Program-made: the position numbers and the translations under genes
NCBI GenBank assembly: GCA_900540955.1
Contig: UQIF01000018.1
Coordinates: 1-45,773, forward strand
Source of the DNA: an uncultured Olsenella sp.
GTDB taxonomy: Bacteria > Actinomycetota > Coriobacteriia > Coriobacteriales > Atopobiaceae
Length of the DNA stretch: 45,773 bases
Direction of reading: 5' to 3'
In this document: positions 41,621-45,773 of the stretch, in pieces
Position numbering within the stretch: position 1 is the first letter of the stretch
Layout: the number at the start of each line of letters is the position of its first letter
Notes under the pieces: generated by a model
What the model saw: the letters and a program-made list of their open reading frames with translations, nothing else
Database searches by the model: none
Told to the model about the DNA's origin: nothing

Positions 41621-42283
41621 CTACTTCACGCCGTACTGGGCGTAGTACTCGTCGATCGCGGCGCGCAGCTCGGGGGTGATGAGACTGCCGTCGAGCGCCT
41701 CGACGACCTCGGCCATGCTCACGATGCTCGCCACGGGGAAGCCGTACTTCTCCTGGATCTCCTGCTGGGCCGTGACCTTGCCGCCCTTGCCGACCTCCAT
41801 GCGGTTGAGCGAGACGATGAGGCCCTTGACCTCGACGTTGGCGGCGGCCATGACCTTGGGATAGGTCTCGTCGATGGACTTGCCGGAGGTGGTCACGTCC
41901 TCGACCATGACCACGCGGTCGCCGTCTGCCAGCTGGTAGCCGAGCAGGTTGCCCTTGTCGGCGCCGTGGTCCTTGGCCTCCTTGCGGTCGGAGCAGTACT
42001 TGACCTCCTTGCCGTAGAGGTCGTGGAACGCGACGGCGGTCACGACGGACAGGGGGATGCCCTTGTAGGCGGGCCCGAAGAGCACGTCGAAATCGTCGCC
42101 GAAGTTGTCGTGGATCGCGCGGGCGTAGAACTCGCCGAGTTTCTTGAGCTGGTAGCCCGTCACATAGGCGCCGGCGTTCATGAAGAACGGCGACTTGCGG
42201 CCGCTCTTGAGCGTGAACTCGCCGAACTTGAGGACGTTGCTCTCGACCATGAAGTCGATGAACTCGCGCTTGTAGTCTTCCAT
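41621..42283 (-). CDS. pyrE: Orotate phosphoribosyltransferase
   Basis: A 220-aa protein. The start at 42283 (MEDYKREF) has AGGAG at a normal distance; the ATG directly before it is slightly too close. LKSGRKSPFFMNAG and the PRPP-binding loop VVMVEDVTTSGKSIDE are diagnostic. It converts orotate and PRPP to orotidine monophosphate, the fifth step of pyrimidine synthesis, in the cytosol. No other pyr gene is adjacent; it is divergent from asnS, sharing a 118-base gap. Confidence 0.95.
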   Translation of the reverse strand: MEDYKREFIDFMVESNVLKFGEFTLKSGRKSPFFMNAGAYVTGYQLKKLGEFYARAIHDNFGDDFDVLFGPAYKGIPLSVVTAVAFHDLYGKEVKYCSDRKEAKDHGADKGNLLGYQLADGDRVVMVEDVTTSGKSIDETYPKVMAAANVEVKGLIVSLNRMEVGKGGKVTAQQEIQEKYGFPVASIVSMAEVVEALDGSLITPELRAAIDEYYAQYGVK

Positions 42284-42401
42284 CATGTCTCCTGCCGCTC
42301 GGGGTGTAGTTGAGGTCGTGCGCTGCATAGATTCTAGCCGCTCGCGCGCTATTGGGGTACGGTAGAGCGGTCAAGAAAAAGTGTTATCCCAAGGGAGCCC
42401 C

Positions 42402-43811
<1,410 letters not shown>

Positions 43812-43876
43812 ACGCCCGCCCAGGGATATTCGCCGACAAAGAAGCCCTCCGGCCTTCCGCAAACGAAGGAGCACCC

Positions 43877-45082
43877 ATGAAGAGCCTCTCCCGCCGCGGT
43901 TTCGTCGCGCTCGCCGGCGCGTCATTTCTTGCCGGCTGCGTCCCGAGCCAAGCCCCGGTGGGGGAGGCTTCCGTCAAAGAGACGGTCTTTGACCGCGCCT
44001 ACGACTCGGCCACGGACGCCTCTTTGGGCAAGGAGGCGCAGGCCACAATCGGTATGGTCGGCGACATTCTTGTGCACACCTGGGTTTGGAAGACCGGTGA
44101 GTCCGCTGACGGCACGCGCAACTACGACGGCGTTTTCGAGCAGGTCAAGCCGACGATCGAGGCACTTGACGTGGCGATGCTCGACCAGGAGACCATCCTC
44201 GGCGGAACGGCTTTCGAGTTCTCCGGGTACCCGACGTTCAACAGCCCGCAGGAGTTCGGCGACGCCGAAGTCGCCGCGGGCTTCGACGTAGCCCTGCACG
44301 CGTCGAACCACTCGCTGGACATGGGCTTCGCCGGCATCGAGGCGGACCTCGCGTACTGGCGCGCGAGCCACCCGGACATGGTGGTCGCAGGCATCGCCGA
44401 CACTGAGGAGGCCTCGCGCGTCATCCCGATGGTCGAGCGCGGCGGCCACAAGATCGCCCTTCTTAACTACACCTCCACGACCAATGGCATCCCCTTGCCC
44501 GAAGACGCTCCGTGGTGCGTGAACATGCTCGACGAGGCGCGCGTCGAGGCCGATTTCGCCGCCGCGCGCGAGCTCGGCGCCGAGGCGATAATCTGCGCCC
44601 CGCACTGCGGGACCGAGTTCGACAAAGGTCCCGACGGCGTGCAGACCTACTGGGCAAGCAGGTTCGCCGAGCTCGGCGCCGATGCCGTGTTCTGCAATCA
44701 CCCCCACGTCATGCAGCCCTTCGAGTGGAAAGAAGGGCCCGGCGGCAAACGCGTCGCGGTGTTCTGGTCGCTCGGCAACTTCGTGTCGACGATGGTCCGC
44801 ATGGACGCGATGGTCGGCGCGCTCGGACACGTGACGTTCGATTTCTCGGGAGGGGAGTGTGCGGTCGCCGCCGCCGGCATCACGCCGCTCGTCACGCACA
44901 AGGTGTACGGCCCCGGCCTGACCACCTACCGCCTCGCCGACTACACCGAGGAGCTCGCCGCCCAAAACGCCATCCGCCAGACCGAGGGCTGCGAGGGCTT
45001 CTCGCGCCAGTGGTGCGTCGACTTCTGTGCCCAGCGCCTGGGCGACGGCTTCGACCCGGATGCCTGCGAGTTCACGGCCTAG
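43877..45082 (+). CDS. CapA-like lipoprotein
   Basis: A 401-aa protein with GAAGGAG before the ATG. The leader MKSLSRRGFVALAGASFLAG ends in the lipobox LAGC and carries a twin-arginine pair, so Tat export and lipid anchoring are likely. CapA motifs: GMVGDILVHTWVW, SNHSLDMGFAG, APHCGTEFD, CNHPHVMQPF and WSLGNFVSTM. It is a paralogue of the protein at 30460 with a different anchor. It is probably a metal-dependent surface-polymer enzyme; the substrate is unknown. Confidence 0.86.
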   Translation: MKSLSRRGFVALAGASFLAGCVPSQAPVGEASVKETVFDRAYDSATDASLGKEAQATIGMVGDILVHTWVWKTGESADGTRNYDGVFEQVKPTIEALDVAMLDQETILGGTAFEFSGYPTFNSPQEFGDAEVAAGFDVALHASNHSLDMGFAGIEADLAYWRASHPDMVVAGIADTEEASRVIPMVERGGHKIALLNYTSTTNGIPLPEDAPWCVNMLDEARVEADFAAARELGAEAIICAPHCGTEFDKGPDGVQTYWASRFAELGADAVFCNHPHVMQPFEWKEGPGGKRVAVFWSLGNFVSTMVRMDAMVGALGHVTFDFSGGECAVAAAGITPLVTHKVYGPGLTTYRLADYTEELAAQNAIRQTEGCEGFSRQWCVDFCAQRLGDGFDPDACEFTA

Positions 45083-45149
45083 CTGGCATCGATCGTGCTG
45101 GCGCGTATTATTACGTAAGCAGCGCCATCATTGATTGCTAGGAGAAGCG

Positions 45150-45773
45150 ATGTTCTGCCCTAACTGCGGAAAAGAAATCCAGGACGGTTCCGTGTTCTGC
45201 CCCGAGTGCGGCACGCGCATTGCGGGCGCCGGCGCAACCGCGAAGATCGCTGGGGCGTCGACCGCCGGTGCCTCCCAGCCGCGGCCGGGGCACGGCGTCC
45301 CTGTCGCCGTCGTCGCGCTCGTTGCCGTTGTTGCCATTGTTGCCGTGGCCGTCGGTGCGGGAGTTATCCCCAACTTCGCCCAATCGAGCGACGGGGCCGC
45401 GGTCCAGCAGGATGCCGAGGCCCTGGGCGAGCTTACCGTGCAGGTGACCGGAAGCGACGCGTCCTCCTGCCCGTCCATCGTGGTGACCATCAGCGTCGTC
45501 GACGGTGCCGGGGACCCCGCCACGGGCCTGGCCGCGAGCGATTTCTCAATCAGCGAGAAGGGCGCCGACGGCTCCAGCGCCACTGCGACCGTCCGTGACC
45601 TTGTCTCCAACGGCGGCGGCGTCTACCAGCTCGTCTTTCAGTCCGGCATCCCCGCCGACTCGACCGCCCCGCGTTCCGTCACCATTGCGCCTGCCGGTTC
45701 CGATCGCACGTGGGATGCCGTCGGCTTTTACTACCCGATGACTCAGCCGATTAAAGATGCGGTGGAAACGGTG
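45150..45773 (+). CDS. Zinc-ribbon membrane protein, 3' end cut by the window edge
   Basis: The first 208 codons of a longer gene; the ATG at 45150 follows TAGGAGAAG. Residues 3-6 and 17-20 form a zinc ribbon (CPNCG ... CPECG). After a linker comes one membrane segment (about 50-75, VAVVALVAVVAIVAVAVGAG), then an extracytoplasmic beta-rich part (LTVQVTGSDASSCPSIVVT). It resembles the zinc-ribbon-plus-TM proteins common in Firmicutes and Actinobacteria; the function is unknown. Confidence 0.8.
   Translation, partial: MFCPNCGKEIQDGSVFCPECGTRIAGAGATAKIAGASTAGASQPRPGHGVPVAVVALVAVVAIVAVAVGAGVIPNFAQSSDGAAVQQDAEALGELTVQVTGSDASSCPSIVVTISVVDGAGDPATGLAASDFSISEKGADGSSATATVRDLVSNGGGVYQLVFQSGIPADSTAPRSVTIAPAGSDRTWDAVGFYYPMTQPIKDAVETV

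Overview
The window is high-GC, densely coded DNA. The GC-rich third codon positions, the Tat/lipoprotein exports, the Ski2-type DUF3516 helicase, the HelD-like ATPase, the permuted GH3 enzyme and the arsenal of GC-rich intergenic palindromes suggest a gut actinobacterium of the Coriobacteriia, most likely Collinsella or a close relative. This is inferred from gene content only; there is no rRNA in the window.

Positions 1-23,600 are a defence island. It opens with a reverse-strand DUF3800 gene behind a leader terminator and a duplicated promoter, then a frameshifted gene of unknown function. The core is a long co-directional BREX locus: brxA, brxB, brxC, pglX, an interposed HEPN gene, the detached C-terminal part of pglX, a protein carrying a PglZ-type N-terminal domain without the phosphatase, a ParB-like protein, a SNF2-type helicase and pglZ. 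No brxL (Lon-like) gene is present, so this is not canonical type 1 BREX; the SNF2 helicase recalls BrxHII-containing types. Most striking is pglX: the methyltransferase plus target-recognition part (831 aa) and the C-terminal part (322 aa) are separate genes whose break lies at one linker. An AT-rich segment (about 9,730-11,300) holds the recognition domain, a HEPN putative RNase and a damaged partner ORF. It looks like one imported cassette that swapped the specificity domain and brought a possible guard toxin, comparable in layout to PrrC inside a type I restriction locus.

Directly downstream, a 1,062-aa protein (helical repeats plus leucine-rich repeats) is translationally coupled to a radical SAM/SPASM-like protein with an unusual cysteine spacing; together they look like a module of unknown role. 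Two direct copies (about 90% identical by eye) of a 172-bp palindromic repeat block (1,153-1,324 and 23,673-23,844) bracket the whole island and could support its gain or loss by recombination.

From about 23,900 the window returns to backbone and small accessory genes: an AAA/DUF234 ATPase behind a 44-bp palindrome, a small ORF, a Tat lipoprotein, a hypothetical gene, an orphan JetD-like (DUF2220) TOPRIM protein, a TetR regulator, a HAD phosphatase, a CapA-like protein, a HelD-like ATPase, a DUF3516 Ski2-like helicase, a permuted GH3 lipoprotein, a nitroreductase, a second TetR regulator, a 139-bp inverted-repeat element, pyrE, asnS, a second CapA-like lipoprotein and a zinc-ribbon membrane protein cut by the right edge. 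No CRISPR array, tRNA, rRNA, transposase or integrase gene was recognised.
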